Part shown: positions 33,377 to 43,196 of the stretch, piece after piece
Layout of the letters: each line of letters begins with the position of its first letter
Numbering within the stretch: the stretch's first letter is position 1
From: an uncultured Arcanobacterium sp.
GTDB lineage: Bacteria > Actinomycetota > Actinomycetes > Actinomycetales > Actinomycetaceae
Direction of reading: 5' to 3'
Length of the DNA stretch: 64,000 nt
Assembly (NCBI GenBank): GCA_958428545.1
Contig: CAUAGM010000001.1
Span: 62,001 to 126,000, forward strand
Position numbers and translations under genes: made by a program
The notes under the pieces: model-generated
Databases searched by the model: none
What the model was told of the DNA's origin: nothing
The model's input: the letters and a program-made list of their open reading frames with translations, nothing else

Positions 33377-36300
33377 CTATCCTAAAAGTTTACGAATCCG
33401 CTGAGGTGAAACTTTTACCCGAGTGCCGATTTGCTGGGCAAAAAGGGAAACGCGCAATTCTTCGATAAGCCAGCGCGCTTTTTCTAGGGTGGCTGCGCGC
33501 TCAGGGTCATATTGCATAGCTGCAGCTTGAGCGTGAGCATGTGCACGTAGCTCTTCGGCATCACGTACCTGCCATGCGAGCGCATCGTCACCGCTGGGAT
33601 TTGATACGGCTTTTTCTATTCTGTGCGCTGCGGCTCGCAAAAATCTCGGTAAGTCAGGCAAGTATTCTTCAGGAGTGGAAGAAATGAACCCTCTATAGAT
33701 GAGTTGGTCTACGGCTTCGCGCACATCGCTCGTGGTGGCGATAAGCGAGATATGCTTATGTGTGCGCAGCGCAGATTCTACCTCTCCCCATGCTTCTAAG
33801 GCACGTGCGGCTATCTGTGCGATTCGCAGAGTTTCGTCTTCTGTGCGCTCGCGTGCGTAGCTTTTCAATTCACGATATGCAGATTCGGTTCGCAGTTTGC
33901 CCAGTGGCTGCTTATTTTCCCGTGCCCAACGATCAGCGATATTTCGCGTTGCAGTGAGCTGCATATCGCTAACGAGGCTACTCGTATCAGAATAAGGAGA
34001 CGCAGCTAAAGCCAGTGATTCTCGCGCATTCCATCGGGTCGTAATACGCGCTTCGGGTAGCTCCAATTCGCCAGCAAGCAGATGAATGACTCCGATCCGA
34101 TGATCGCGTTGCTGCTCGGCTTCATTCGTGAGCACTCGCAAAGCAACCCCATTTTTCTCATATACAAGCGCTGGGTATCCGCGAATAATTGCGCCTCCTG
34201 CGCCTTCGGTTTCGACGACGTGCGCAAGCTCTCCGCCTGCCAATGCTGGCCAGGCGTGAAGATCATCTACAGAGTCTGCAAGCTGCGCTGCGCAGGCTCG
34301 TGCCGCTTGGGCTGTGCGTTCTTCTTCTTTCTCAGTAGCGGCAGATAGGGCGGCGGCACGTTTGGCGGCATTTTGATTGTCGATGATACGATCACGAGCT
34401 TCATCAAGCGCTTGGGAAACGGCATGTGCCATCACGTTTTGTACAGCCGATTTACTTTGGGGTGCGAGATTATGCTGTAAAGCGGAAAGTGAAGTACTTT
34501 CGTCTAGTACAGCTCCTCGCTCAGAACGCACGATAAACGTGATGCGCAAATGTGAAGGTAGTGCTGCTTGCGCTTCTTCCCATGCGGCCAGATCAATATC
34601 GATGCCGCGCAGATGCATCACGGCCGCAGTAAAAGCAGAGCGGAAAGATTCAGCAGGGGCAGAATTATTTGAAAGGCCATGTGAAACGGCAGAAGTTGGG
34701 AAGACGCCGCAGGAAGTCGAATCAGAGACATTTAAGCCAGAAAGCGCGCTGTTTTCTGCAGAGTAATTTTCCAGACGCTTCAAAAAATAAGCGTTAATAT
34801 CGCGTGCCACGTCGGGCGCTGGCACAAGATTGCGGCGCACTCGTTTAGGAAGTGCACGTATGGTTGCCGTCACCAGCTCAGGAAGCAGACCAGGCACGAG
34901 CCAATCGAAGCCTTCATCTCGAATCTGAGGCAGCAGCGTCACGGGAATCTCAACCGACAAGCCATCAGCATGCCCGCCAGGATTGAAAGAATACGTGATC
35001 GGCAGGCGAATATCGCCCTGAATCCATTCTTCAGGAAAATCTTCAGAGGCTGCGCTTAATTGATTTTCTCCAAGCAAAAAATCTTGCGTGAAATCGAGCA
35101 GATGAGGGCGTTTATGGCGTTCATGTTTCCACCAACGCTCAAAATTAGCGGCAGACGTGATCGTCTGAGGAAGGCGCTCATCAAAAAATGCGAACTGTGC
35201 GGAATCGTCAGCCACCACTCCATACTGGCGAAGGCGTGTCTCTACTTCACGCGCTTTTTCCAGCTCAGCAGTATTATGCTTCACGAAAGCATGATGCTTT
35301 GCGCGCCACTGCCCCTCAACGAGCGCAGAGCGAATAAAAATATCACGAGCCATCTCGCGTGCTTCAGATGTGCCGATGCTCGCTGCCAGTACAGGGCGAT
35401 CTGCCGTCACCGTCAAACCATAGAGGGTTACGCGCTCATGCACCATTGCCGCGCCATTTTTTATGCTCCAAAAAGGTTCAGAATAGGTTCGTTTTACGAG
35501 GTGTTTCGCGATTGGCTCAATCCAAGCGGGATCAATTTTCGCGGCTGAGCGGGCAAAAAGCCGACTCGTTTCTACAAGCTCCGCAGCCATTACCCAAGAG
35601 TAATGCCGACGATTCAGCCCAGAGCCAGGCCATATCACGAAATGTGTGCCGCGCGCTCCTTCATAATCACGTTTACGCTCGTCCCAACTGCCAAGGTTTG
35701 AGAGCAGACCGACCAGCAGGCTCCGATGAATCGCAGCGCTCGCGGGCGCGTCAGAACTTTTGCCCACACTTTTTACGGCAGCAATGACGCTGCGATGCTG
35801 TGACGTATCCACTCTCTTCTCTTTAAGCTGAGTTTCTGCTTCGCGCAGCTGCTGAGCTGTTGGAATTGGGATTGGGCGAAGATTCAACCCAAGCGGTTTT
35901 GCTAATTCGCGCAGCTGCGTCACCACGTCTTGCCATTCTCGCCACCGCAGCCAGTTGATGTGCTCAGCGCGGCACAGGCGGCGAAAAGCAGATCCAGAAA
36001 GTTCGCGCTGTTGAGTGCGTAGATAGCGCCAGATATTGAGGTAAGCGAGAAAATCGGAGGTTGGCTCCGTGAATCGAGCGTGAAGCTGGTCTGCCTGAGC
36101 CTTAAATTCTGCTGGGCGCTCGCGCACATCTTGCACGCTCATAGCTGCCACAAGCACAAGTACTTCTGCAGCGGCACCGTTTCTATCAGCAGCGAGCAGC
36201 ATACGCCCAAGGCGTGGATCAATCGGCAGGCGAGCGAGCTGGCGTCCGATTTTCGTAAGCTGCAAATCTTTGCCACGCAATGCTCCTATTTCTTCGAGAA

Positions 36301-37819
36301 GCTGTACACCTGATCGTACGGCTCGCACATCTGGCGGATCGATAAACGGGAAATCTTCAACTTTTCCCAAGCCAAGAGACGCCATCTGCAAAATTACAGA
36401 GGCGAGTGAAGTGCGTTGAATTTCTGGCTCAGTATATTCTGGGCGTGCAGCAAAATCTTCTTCGGAATAGAGGCGGATTGCAATACCGTCTGCCACGCGC
36501 CCGCATCGCCCAGAACGCTGATTCGCACTCGCTTGAGAAATAGCTTCGATAGGCAGCCGCTGCACTTTCGTTTTGTTGGAATAGCGCGATATACGAGCAG
36601 TTCCAGGATCTATCACATAGCGAATCCCCGGAACTGTGAGCGATGTTTCTGCGATATTGGTGGCAAGAATAATTCGGCGGTGCTGGTGAGGCTCAAAAAT
36701 CCTGTGCTGCTCTGCTGCTGAAAGGCGCGCGAAGAGAGGAAGCACTTCTATAGCTCCTGGCACCGAGCTGCGCCCACCTGGTTCAATATATTTGCTTCGA
36801 AGTTCGTCTTTGAAAGCTTTGTGCGTCTCAAGAATTTCACCTTCGCCGCTCAAGAATACGAGAATATCGCCAGAGCCTTCAGAGCATAGTTCGTGGGCGG
36901 CATCAATAATTGCTGATGTCTGATCCTGGCTTGTTGGGCGATTTTCGGCATAATCGTCGTCAATGCCATCGATATCGTCATGCTTTTCGTTTGGTAAAGT
37001 GCTGCTTGTTTGGTGACGATTGGCATCTGCCCTGCCATCGCCGTCAAAAGAGTTTGCGGCACTGCTGGCAGTATTAAGGGTGCGGGAGGAGCTGCTCGTG
37101 GAGCTGATATCGCCGGTAAAAAGAGGACGGTAGCGAATTTCTACTGGGTAGGTTCGCCCAGAGACTTCAATAACGGGTGCAAGATTTCCAGGGAAGCCTC
37201 CATACATACGTTCGCCAAAATGAGCTGCAAAACGCTCAGAATCAATAGTTGCAGAGGTGATAATAAGGCGTAAATCTGGGCGGCGTGGGAGCAGGCGTGC
37301 GAGGTAGCCCAGCAGAAAATCGATGTTGAGTGAACGTTCGTGGGCTTCGTCGATAATAATGGCACTGTATTTGCGCAGGTCGGGATCGGATTGAATTTCG
37401 GCGAGCAAAATGCCGTCGGTCATAAGTTTAACGAGTGTGCTCGGGCCAATGTGATCTGTGAAACGCACGTGGTAGCCGATTGTTTCACCGATAGCAGTGC
37501 CAAGCTCTGCGCTGATTCGCTCGGCCACAGAGCGGGCTGCGAGGCGGCGTGGCTGGGTATGCCCGATAAGCCCCTCTCTGCCATATCCCATCTCTAGGAG
37601 CATTTTTGGTAACTGCGTGGTTTTTCCAGAGCCTGTTTCTCCAGCCACGATTACCACTTGAGAATATTTAATGGCACGCATAATATCTGTGCGCCGAGCT
37701 GAAACGGGCAGTTCTTCTGGATAAGTGACGGCCAAGAGGGCGGCGTGGTGAGCTTTTAGCTGCTCGGAGGTGAGATTGTGTGCCACGGCCAGCCCTGCTC
37801 CTTTCATTTTTACGTTCAT
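33377..37819 (-). CDS. hrpA: ATP-dependent RNA helicase HrpA
   Basis: A 1480-residue DEAH-box helicase. Walker A is AGETGSGKTTQLPK, the DEAH box IIIDEAHERSLNIDFLLG, motif III ITSATID, and motif VI QRSGRCGR. The helicase-associated and OB-fold domains follow, and the long C-terminal half is the DUF3418-type region of HrpA. An unusual low-complexity Ser/Asp/Asn-rich insertion (about residues 218-285) lies between the two RecA lobes. HrpA acts on RNA, including rescue of stalled ribosomes in E. coli. GAGCAGG-like sequence is weak before the ATG. Confidence 0.93.
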   Translation of the reverse strand: MNVKMKGAGLAVAHNLTSEQLKAHHAALLAVTYPEELPVSARRTDIMRAIKYSQVVIVAGETGSGKTTQLPKMLLEMGYGREGLIGHTQPRRLAARSVAERISAELGTAIGETIGYHVRFTDHIGPSTLVKLMTDGILLAEIQSDPDLRKYSAIIIDEAHERSLNIDFLLGYLARLLPRRPDLRLIITSATIDSERFAAHFGERMYGGFPGNLAPVIEVSGRTYPVEIRYRPLFTGDISSTSSSSRTLNTASSAANSFDGDGRADANRHQTSSTLPNEKHDDIDGIDDDYAENRPTSQDQTSAIIDAAHELCSEGSGDILVFLSGEGEILETHKAFKDELRSKYIEPGGRSSVPGAIEVLPLFARLSAAEQHRIFEPHQHRRIILATNIAETSLTVPGIRYVIDPGTARISRYSNKTKVQRLPIEAISQASANQRSGRCGRVADGIAIRLYSEEDFAARPEYTEPEIQRTSLASVILQMASLGLGKVEDFPFIDPPDVRAVRSGVQLLEEIGALRGKDLQLTKIGRQLARLPIDPRLGRMLLAADRNGAAAEVLVLVAAMSVQDVRERPAEFKAQADQLHARFTEPTSDFLAYLNIWRYLRTQQRELSGSAFRRLCRAEHINWLRWREWQDVVTQLRELAKPLGLNLRPIPIPTAQQLREAETQLKEKRVDTSQHRSVIAAVKSVGKSSDAPASAAIHRSLLVGLLSNLGSWDERKRDYEGARGTHFVIWPGSGLNRRHYSWVMAAELVETSRLFARSAAKIDPAWIEPIAKHLVKRTYSEPFWSIKNGAAMVHERVTLYGLTVTADRPVLAASIGTSEAREMARDIFIRSALVEGQWRAKHHAFVKHNTAELEKAREVETRLRQYGVVADDSAQFAFFDERLPQTITSAANFERWWKHERHKRPHLLDFTQDFLLGENQLSAASEDFPEEWIQGDIRLPITYSFNPGGHADGLSVEIPVTLLPQIRDEGFDWLVPGLLPELVTATIRALPKRVRRNLVPAPDVARDINAYFLKRLENYSAENSALSGLNVSDSTSCGVFPTSAVSHGLSNNSAPAESFRSAFTAAVMHLRGIDIDLAAWEEAQAALPSHLRITFIVRSERGAVLDESTSLSALQHNLAPQSKSAVQNVMAHAVSQALDEARDRIIDNQNAAKRAAALSAATEKEEERTAQAARACAAQLADSVDDLHAWPALAGGELAHVVETEGAGGAIIRGYPALVYEKNGVALRVLTNEAEQQRDHRIGVIHLLAGELELPEARITTRWNARESLALAASPYSDTSSLVSDMQLTATRNIADRWARENKQPLGKLRTESAYRELKSYARERTEDETLRIAQIAARALEAWGEVESALRTHKHISLIATTSDVREAVDQLIYRGFISSTPEEYLPDLPRFLRAAAHRIEKAVSNPSGDDALAWQVRDAEELRAHAHAQAAAMQYDPERAATLEKARWLIEELRVSLFAQQIGTRVKVSPQRIRKLLG

Positions 37820-37947
37820 TTTATACGGTATGTATTCATTTTATTTTATACGGCTTTTATGCGGCATTTGCTGTAGTGCCGCTTGTGAGGGGCGCGCTAA
37901 CTTTGGCGGTGGATGCAGTTGTGGGAAGTAAATATTCTTTGGTTTTC

Positions 37948-37999
37948 TTCGGTACCGTCATATGTCGGTATAAATTACCCGACATATGACGGTACCGAA
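37948..37999. repeat. Perfect 21-base inverted repeat
   Basis: The arm at 37948-37968 (starting TTCGGTACCGTCATATG) is exactly complementary to 37979-37999, with a 10-base AT-rich spacer. It lies between the divergent hrpA and bacteriocin genes, at the left border of the AT-richer bacteriocin locus. T-runs on the left and A-runs on the right make it terminator-like for the minus strand, but hrpA is transcribed away from it. It may be an operator, an insulating hairpin or a mobile-element end. Confidence 0.85.
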
Positions 38000-38005
38000 A
38001 GAGCG

Positions 38006-38106
38006 CTCACATCATATTTAATAAAAACAGGCATTGCTGTATGGCAGTGCCTAGGCAAATGAAAAGCGCTCTTAGTGATGTGAGTCAATTATCCATAGCT
38101 GACTCA
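38006..38106 (+). promoter_or_regulatory. Nested inverted repeats in the bacteriocin leader
   Basis: Three further inverted repeats stack before the bacteriocin gene: CTCACATCA (38006-38014) with TGATGTGAG (38076-38084), enclosing GGCATTGC (38030) with GCAGTGCC (38044), and then TGAGTCA (38081-38087) with TGACTCA (38100-38106) directly before the AAAAGGAG ribosome site. The outer and last pairs share bases and cannot form together, which is the layout of alternative RNA folds. The promoter is probably near the TTTAATAAAA stretch at 38016-38025. Confidence 0.5.
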
Positions 38107-38121
38107 AAAAAGGAGAATACT

Positions 38122-38418
38122 ATGAAAAACAATCTAAAGAAAGCAGCAGCTGCAGGTTTTGTTGCATTGTCGATGCTGGGTGTTGGGGCCTGAGCGGCAT
38201 ACGCTGATACTGTGTACTACAAGGGCAGTGCGGTGTACTGGGATTACGGGCGATGGTTGGCTGTATGGAGTTATTCTGAGGTGCAATCAAGTGAGTACGA
38301 ACATTCGGCAACCGCTAATGGAGATTCTTCTGGATGGCAGCAGCCAGGCGTTAAAGCAAGTGTTACAACCTGGATTGGTAATAAAAAAGCAGAGGCATAT
38401 TGGAACTGCCGAGGTTAA
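38122..38418 (+). pseudogene. Lactococcin 972 family bacteriocin with in-frame TGA in the signal peptide
   Basis: A 98-codon frame with strong AAAAGGAG and ATG. It begins MKNNLKKAAAAGFVALSMLG, a signal peptide, but codon 24 (38191-38193) is TGA; the frame then continues AAYADTVYYKGSAVYWDYG, with expected cleavage after AYA, and ends AEAYWNCRG. The mature part has the aromatic WSYS and AYW pattern of lactococcin 972, which binds lipid II. Without readthrough or repair no secreted peptide is made; an internal GTG at 38212 has no ribosome site. It is followed by the family's usual DUF1430 and ABC genes. Confidence 0.8.
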
Positions 38419-38460
38419 TTTTTTTAGTAGGTAAATAGGTATCGTTACGGCGGTGATCGT

Positions 38461-40659
38461 ATGTCTAAAGTTTTTCGTATTTTCCTGATTGTTTTGCTTG
38501 GCTTTATGGCAATAGCTTTTGGTTTTCAAAATCTGAGTATTTATTCGAACCGTTTTACTGATGTTGTAAAGGAATACCCTGCTAATGGTTCTTTTTTCTC
38601 TCTTCAAGGAATGAAAGAAGAAAATGATGTATTAGTTGAAGCAAAGCTATATGAATATGCGAATAAATATGAGGCTGTGATCACTCGCCGTGACGTCATT
38701 CTTTCTTCATTTGAGAACGGGGGAGAGGGGTATAAATTTGGTGTATACGGGAATGTTGATAAACAACTAGAGCACTTATTACTGGAATTTAACGGGTTAC
38801 CTATTCTCGATGGTGAAAAATTATCCCTGCTTCTTAATTCAGCTCCTGAAAGTACGCTGGGATTAGATAAAAACAGTGCGGATATGCTGGAAGATATCCC
38901 TTATCTTAGATATTCTTCGAAAATTGTTGCGATGCAGCTTCCTCAAATGATTAAAGATTCGGGAACTCTTCGAGGCGATTATAAAATCGTGGGGCTTTCT
39001 GCTGAGGAATTTAACGATTTTCTTTCTGAACTAAGTGCCTTAAGCGGTATTGAGAAAGAATTACTGTTGAATCCTCTGAGTGGTTCAGCTACCTCACCAA
39101 GTATATTGGATATTTTTTCTTTGGCTGCTTTATTAGCTTCTGTTGTTTTTATTGCTATTACTGCATTCTTAGCTGTATTTCTTAATATACGACAATATGG
39201 TATTCATGCAATGTTGGGGTGGTCAAAGTGGGCATACGTTGGGAAAGTTAATCTTTCTCCTATTGCTGCATCTCTTGTGTTTTCTGCCATTCCGGCTGGA
39301 ATAGCCGTATGGGGATTTCATGGGTATCCTTTTACTTTTCAGCTTATTGTTGTGATGATTCTAGCTGTATTGAAATTTTTGTTTTTTGTTGCGCTAGCAT
39401 TATCTCCTGCTGCTATAGCTTTGGTATTGATTAAACCAGTAAAAGCGATAAGAAATCAGGTATCGCGACGTAGCTTACTGGGACTATGCTTACTACTGTT
39501 TATTGCTTCTTCTGCAGGGTTTACGGGTGCTCTTCGTGCCTTAGACGGACCTTTATATGAACTAAAAAACGCTAATGAAGTACAGGCGCAATGGGAAAAA
39601 TATTTGAATTATAAGATTTTGCATAAAGATTTTCCTGGGGATAATGTTGCCAATTTTTCTGGTGGCCAAAGCAATGAGCATTTCAGAGAAGTGTATTCTT
39701 GGTATCGAGCTATTGAAAATCAACCTGGCGTATATCTTGTGCATAATACTTTTTATAGCTCTGAGGTTCTTAATGCATGGCGGGGAATATATAAAGAAAC
39801 ACCAAAGAAACCTTTCTGGCATATGGCAGCTTCTCCATCATATCTAGAGAGCATTGATTTTTATATCCCGCACGAGGATAAAAAGCTGGCACAAGCAGGC
39901 GCACGTATTTACTATATTCCAGATACTTATACAGAAGAGGAGCGCTTAGCTCTTTCTGCTTGGTTGGAAGAAAGCGATATGAAAGATCGAGGAAAATCGA
40001 TTGTCACACCTTTTATGGAAGATCCGAAAATAGAATTTCGGCAATATACCCCCAGCGATAAAATTTTTATGTGGAACACTAATCCAGAAAATGATTTTTT
40101 TGCAAAGGATCCCGTTATCTACGTGGCGACTGCTGCAAATATGACTCCTTTTGAATCTGAGAGCTTGAATGCTACAGGGCTTGAGCATAGCTATATTAAG
40201 CTCACGTCTCAAGCTGCTGAAAAATATACAGCGGAATCGTTCTTAGCTCGGTATAGCTTAGACGATAATGCTTTTGAGTTTCTTTCGGTAAGCGAATATA
40301 TTGCGGGTATACGTAAGAGCATGACGGAGTTCATTCAGATATTTGGTGGAATGGCTGCATTCGTTATTTTGCTTGATGTAGCACTGCTTTTCATTTTACT
40401 TTCTCTCTACGCGCAGATTTATAGCCAACAGGTAGCAGTGAAACGCCTATTGGGGTATCCGCTTCGGCTAATTTTCAGTGTGCCATTTATTTTCGTAACG
40501 GTTGTTTGTGCGCTATGCATATTAGCATCATTCGCTTTAGGTTCTCGTGTCGGATTAGTGATCACAGCGATTTTTATGGTTGTGCAGCTGTTCCTTATGG
40601 TTTGGCAGGCTAAACGCTTAGCGAGCAAGCAAATTAGCATCAATGTGAAAGAACAATAA
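38461..40659 (+). CDS. DUF1430 bacteriocin-associated integral membrane protein
   Basis: A 732-residue membrane protein with an N-terminal helix, a large external domain, a block of four helices (about residues 220-360), a second external domain and three C-terminal helices (about 620-720). This is the FtsX-like architecture of the lactococcin 972-associated DUF1430 family, the permease partner of the adjacent ABC ATPase; it serves in export of, or immunity to, the bacteriocin. Codon use is clearly more AT-rich than the housekeeping genes, suggesting transfer. The ABC gene follows after 21 bases. Confidence 0.85.
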   Translation: MSKVFRIFLIVLLGFMAIAFGFQNLSIYSNRFTDVVKEYPANGSFFSLQGMKEENDVLVEAKLYEYANKYEAVITRRDVILSSFENGGEGYKFGVYGNVDKQLEHLLLEFNGLPILDGEKLSLLLNSAPESTLGLDKNSADMLEDIPYLRYSSKIVAMQLPQMIKDSGTLRGDYKIVGLSAEEFNDFLSELSALSGIEKELLLNPLSGSATSPSILDIFSLAALLASVVFIAITAFLAVFLNIRQYGIHAMLGWSKWAYVGKVNLSPIAASLVFSAIPAGIAVWGFHGYPFTFQLIVVMILAVLKFLFFVALALSPAAIALVLIKPVKAIRNQVSRRSLLGLCLLLFIASSAGFTGALRALDGPLYELKNANEVQAQWEKYLNYKILHKDFPGDNVANFSGGQSNEHFREVYSWYRAIENQPGVYLVHNTFYSSEVLNAWRGIYKETPKKPFWHMAASPSYLESIDFYIPHEDKKLAQAGARIYYIPDTYTEEERLALSAWLEESDMKDRGKSIVTPFMEDPKIEFRQYTPSDKIFMWNTNPENDFFAKDPVIYVATAANMTPFESESLNATGLEHSYIKLTSQAAEKYTAESFLARYSLDDNAFEFLSVSEYIAGIRKSMTEFIQIFGGMAAFVILLDVALLFILLSLYAQIYSQQVAVKRLLGYPLRLIFSVPFIFVTVVCALCILASFALGSRVGLVITAIFMVVQLFLMVWQAKRLASKQISINVKEQ

Positions 40660-40680
40660 TAAAGAAAGAAGGTATTTATT

Positions 40681-41325
40681 ATGTGTGCGTTATTGACATT
40701 ATCAAAAGTGGGGAAGGTATATGGCAATCGCAGCATTTTCCGTGATATTGGTCTGATGCTCTCCGAGGGAGAAAGTCTTGCGATTACGGGACCTTCTGGA
40801 TGCGGCAAGAGTACTTTGCTCAACATCATTGGGCTTTTGGAAAGCCACAGCAGTGGCACAATCACACTTGATAATCTCCCGTACCCTTCAATTAATTCAA
40901 GTAAAGCAGCACGTATTCGCAAAGAATTGATTTCATATCTGTTCCAGTCGTATGCGTTGATTCAATCTCAATCAGCATTGGATAATGTGCTGCTGGGTAT
41001 GAAATATGCGCATGGTTCACGAGAAGAAAAAAGGAATCGCGCGCATGAGCTATTGAAAAGATTAGGGCTTGAAAACGTCATCAACGATAAAGTTTTTACT
41101 CTCTCTGGGGGTGAGCAGCAGCGCGTGGCTCTTGCTCGGTGCATATTAAAGCCCGGCAAACTTATTCTTGCTGATGAGCCAACGGGAGCCTTGGACCCAC
41201 AATTAGCCCATCTCGTACTGAAAGAAATACTTCAGCTACAGCACGAATATGGAAAATCTCTTATTGTCGTCACTCACGATCAGAAAGTGGCTGAATCCTG
41301 CGATACGCGCCTGCAGTTGCAATGA
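40681..41325 (+). CDS. Bacteriocin-type ABC transporter ATPase
   Basis: A 214-residue ATPase of the MacB/LolD type grouped with lactococcin 972 exporters. Walker A is GPSGCGKST, signature LSGGEQQRVALAR, Walker B LILADEPTGALD and switch His TVVTHD-like (VVTHDQKVAES). It drives the DUF1430 permease encoded just upstream. Ends one base before the opposite-strand response regulator stop. Confidence 0.93.
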   Translation: MCALLTLSKVGKVYGNRSIFRDIGLMLSEGESLAITGPSGCGKSTLLNIIGLLESHSSGTITLDNLPYPSINSSKAARIRKELISYLFQSYALIQSQSALDNVLLGMKYAHGSREEKRNRAHELLKRLGLENVINDKVFTLSGGEQQRVALARCILKPGKLILADEPTGALDPQLAHLVLKEILQLQHEYGKSLIVVTHDQKVAESCDTRLQLQ

Positions 41326-41326
41326 G

Positions 41327-41998
41327 CTAGAAAGGCTCCACACCTGCTTTAATAGCAGTAATAGCAAGTTCACCGCGGCTCGCGCACCCAGTGCATGCAA
41401 GAATCTCTGAAACATAAGAGCGAATAGTTGCTGGCGTCATACCCAATTTTTGTGCAATTTCATTGTTTGTTCGTGCCTCTAGTAGAAGATTGAATGTAGA
41501 GCGAAGATAGACGGGTAACTTCTCTACGAGACTAATAAATTCTTTATGCTGATTTCTAACCTGAGCATGATTAGCGTAACTGTTCGTTAGAATCATCGCA
41601 GGTTTTGCTCCAAAAACAGGTTGCCCTGCATACGCTTGTTTAATAAGCTCTGCAAGCTGACTAGCAGGAATATCTTTTGTTAAAAATCCTTGAGCGCCAG
41701 CGCTGATCGATTGGGCAAGGGAATCTTCATATTCAAAAGCTGTTAGCATCACGATCACGGTATCTGGATAAGTATGGTGAATCAGTTTTGCTGCTTCAAT
41801 TCCATCGAGCACCGGCATATCTACGTCGATAAGCGCCACATCAATATTTTTCGATCCCACAGCAGCAACTGCTTCCACACCGTTTTCTGCTCTTGCTACT
41901 ATGCTGATATCTTCTTGCGCCTCAAGAAGATCTGCCAATCCGTTGCGTATCACGGCATCGTCGTCAGCAATTAATACTCGAATATCAAGATCGCTCAT
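41327..41998 (-). CDS. NarL/LuxR family response regulator
   Basis: A 223-residue two-domain regulator. The receiver has ADDDAVIRNG, the phosphoacceptor Asp in ALIDVDMPVLDG and the Lys in LTKDIP; the C-terminal helix-turn-helix is ARTNNEIAQKLGMTPATIRSYVSEIL. The ATG at 41998 overlaps the kinase gene by 14 bases and has AGAGGGCGAG upstream; a longer frame to 42079 lies inside the kinase gene. It probably controls the convergent bacteriocin genes. Confidence 0.92.
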   Translation of the reverse strand: MSDLDIRVLIADDDAVIRNGLADLLEAQEDISIVARAENGVEAVAAVGSKNIDVALIDVDMPVLDGIEAAKLIHHTYPDTVIVMLTAFEYEDSLAQSISAGAQGFLTKDIPASQLAELIKQAYAGQPVFGAKPAMILTNSYANHAQVRNQHKEFISLVEKLPVYLRSTFNLLLEARTNNEIAQKLGMTPATIRSYVSEILACTGCASRGELAITAIKAGVEPF

Positions 41999-43196
41999 CA
42001 CTCGCCCTCTTTCTGCCATCGGGTATTTCGGCATAAAAAATCCAACGATCCCCTTGCTGACCATAAACGAGTATTCCATCGCTGGCAGCTAGTTGCTGCT
42101 CCACATTTGTTAGTCCAAAACCGCCAGTAATTCCAGGCGAGATTAAATTTTGGTTCATCTTATTACTGAGTGAAATATGTACCGCGCCTTCCTTGCCTAC
42201 ATCCACAGAAAGACTTGCAGTTGTATTACTTGGCGTATATTTAAGAATATTTGTGCAGCCCTCACGTATTGCCAAACCTGAAAGAAGAGCTTGTTGGCGG
42301 GAAAGAATACTATCGATATCGGGGGAAAGCTGAGTATTTAAGCAAATATTTTTTGTGGAAAGCATTTTTGAAACAAGCGCAATTGTTTGTGAGATATTTG
42401 TGCGGCCAGCCTCGTTATTTAATTTCAAGATAGTTGGGCGAAGTCGTTGAGAAGCGGTCGTAGCCAGCTTTTCCAGTGATAGCAAATCTTTTTTGCTTGC
42501 TTCCCCTTTTGCTACAAGTTGCTGAATGATGATGACGATTTGAGCTAAATCTTTCGCTAAAGTGTCGTGCAATTGTGCAGCTAGCTGTTCACGCACATCA
42601 TTGATAGCTTGTTCTCCTTCCACATGGGCTAATTCGATCTGCTCGTGTGCTCTATCTTCTTTTTGCTTAAGTTTTCTAATAGTTAAGGAAATAATTATTG
42701 TGATTCCACTGCCGAAAAGTGAGCTGACTGCTTGTGTAGCCAGTACATCTGAATTCCATATGAGGCAGGCTTCTACAAGAGTGCACAGCACAACACCTGG
42801 TACAAGCCATGATCGCACTATCCAATTTCCGACAATGATATAAATTGCCAACACAGGTGATCCAAAGTGATCAAATAATCCTGCAGCTATCTCAATCATG
42901 AATATAAGAGCGGTGATGAGTTCAATGTATGGCGGACGCAACCAACAGAAAGAAAGTAAAAGAGCCAGCACAAGTAAAGAAACTATATCTCGTGTATGTG
43001 GCAATGAATTGCCAATAGTGGCAATCGTACACTCCATAAACAAAATAAATGCAGCGGTACTCGCATAGATAACGCATATTATTTTTGAATTGATATGTGC
43101 TTTAGGAAATAGCCACAAGAGAAAACGCTCAAACACGTGCTCAAACCTAGAAATATAGCGATTTATATATGGTGATTGTGCTACTTGTTTACGCAT
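41985..43196 (-). CDS. Sensor histidine kinase (HisKA_3 type)
   Basis: A 403-residue membrane kinase with five or six helices (about residues 40-195), a coiled segment, and a dimerisation helix with the phosphorylated His in AAQLHDTLAKDLAQ. The ATPase domain is the HATPase type (IREGCTNILKYTPSNTTASL for the N-box, then GITGGFGLTNVEQQL). Such kinases with compact membrane sensors often perceive peptides. The ATG at 43196 is chosen; it sits 14 bases inside the preceding 59-codon peptide gene and has only a weak ribosome site, suggesting coupled translation. Confidence 0.9.
   Translation of the reverse strand: MRKQVAQSPYINRYISRFEHVFERFLLWLFPKAHINSKIICVIYASTAAFILFMECTIATIGNSLPHTRDIVSLLVLALLLSFCWLRPPYIELITALIFMIEIAAGLFDHFGSPVLAIYIIVGNWIVRSWLVPGVVLCTLVEACLIWNSDVLATQAVSSLFGSGITIIISLTIRKLKQKEDRAHEQIELAHVEGEQAINDVREQLAAQLHDTLAKDLAQIVIIIQQLVAKGEASKKDLLSLEKLATTASQRLRPTILKLNNEAGRTNISQTIALVSKMLSTKNICLNTQLSPDIDSILSRQQALLSGLAIREGCTNILKYTPSNTTASLSVDVGKEGAVHISLSNKMNQNLISPGITGGFGLTNVEQQLAASDGILVYGQQGDRWIFYAEIPDGRKRASDERS

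Noticed and set aside
38191..38193. Selenocysteine or programmed recoding at the bacteriocin TGA
   Set aside because: No SECIS-like hairpin directly after the codon was recognised and a selenocysteine in a signal peptide would serve no purpose; mutation or error is simpler.
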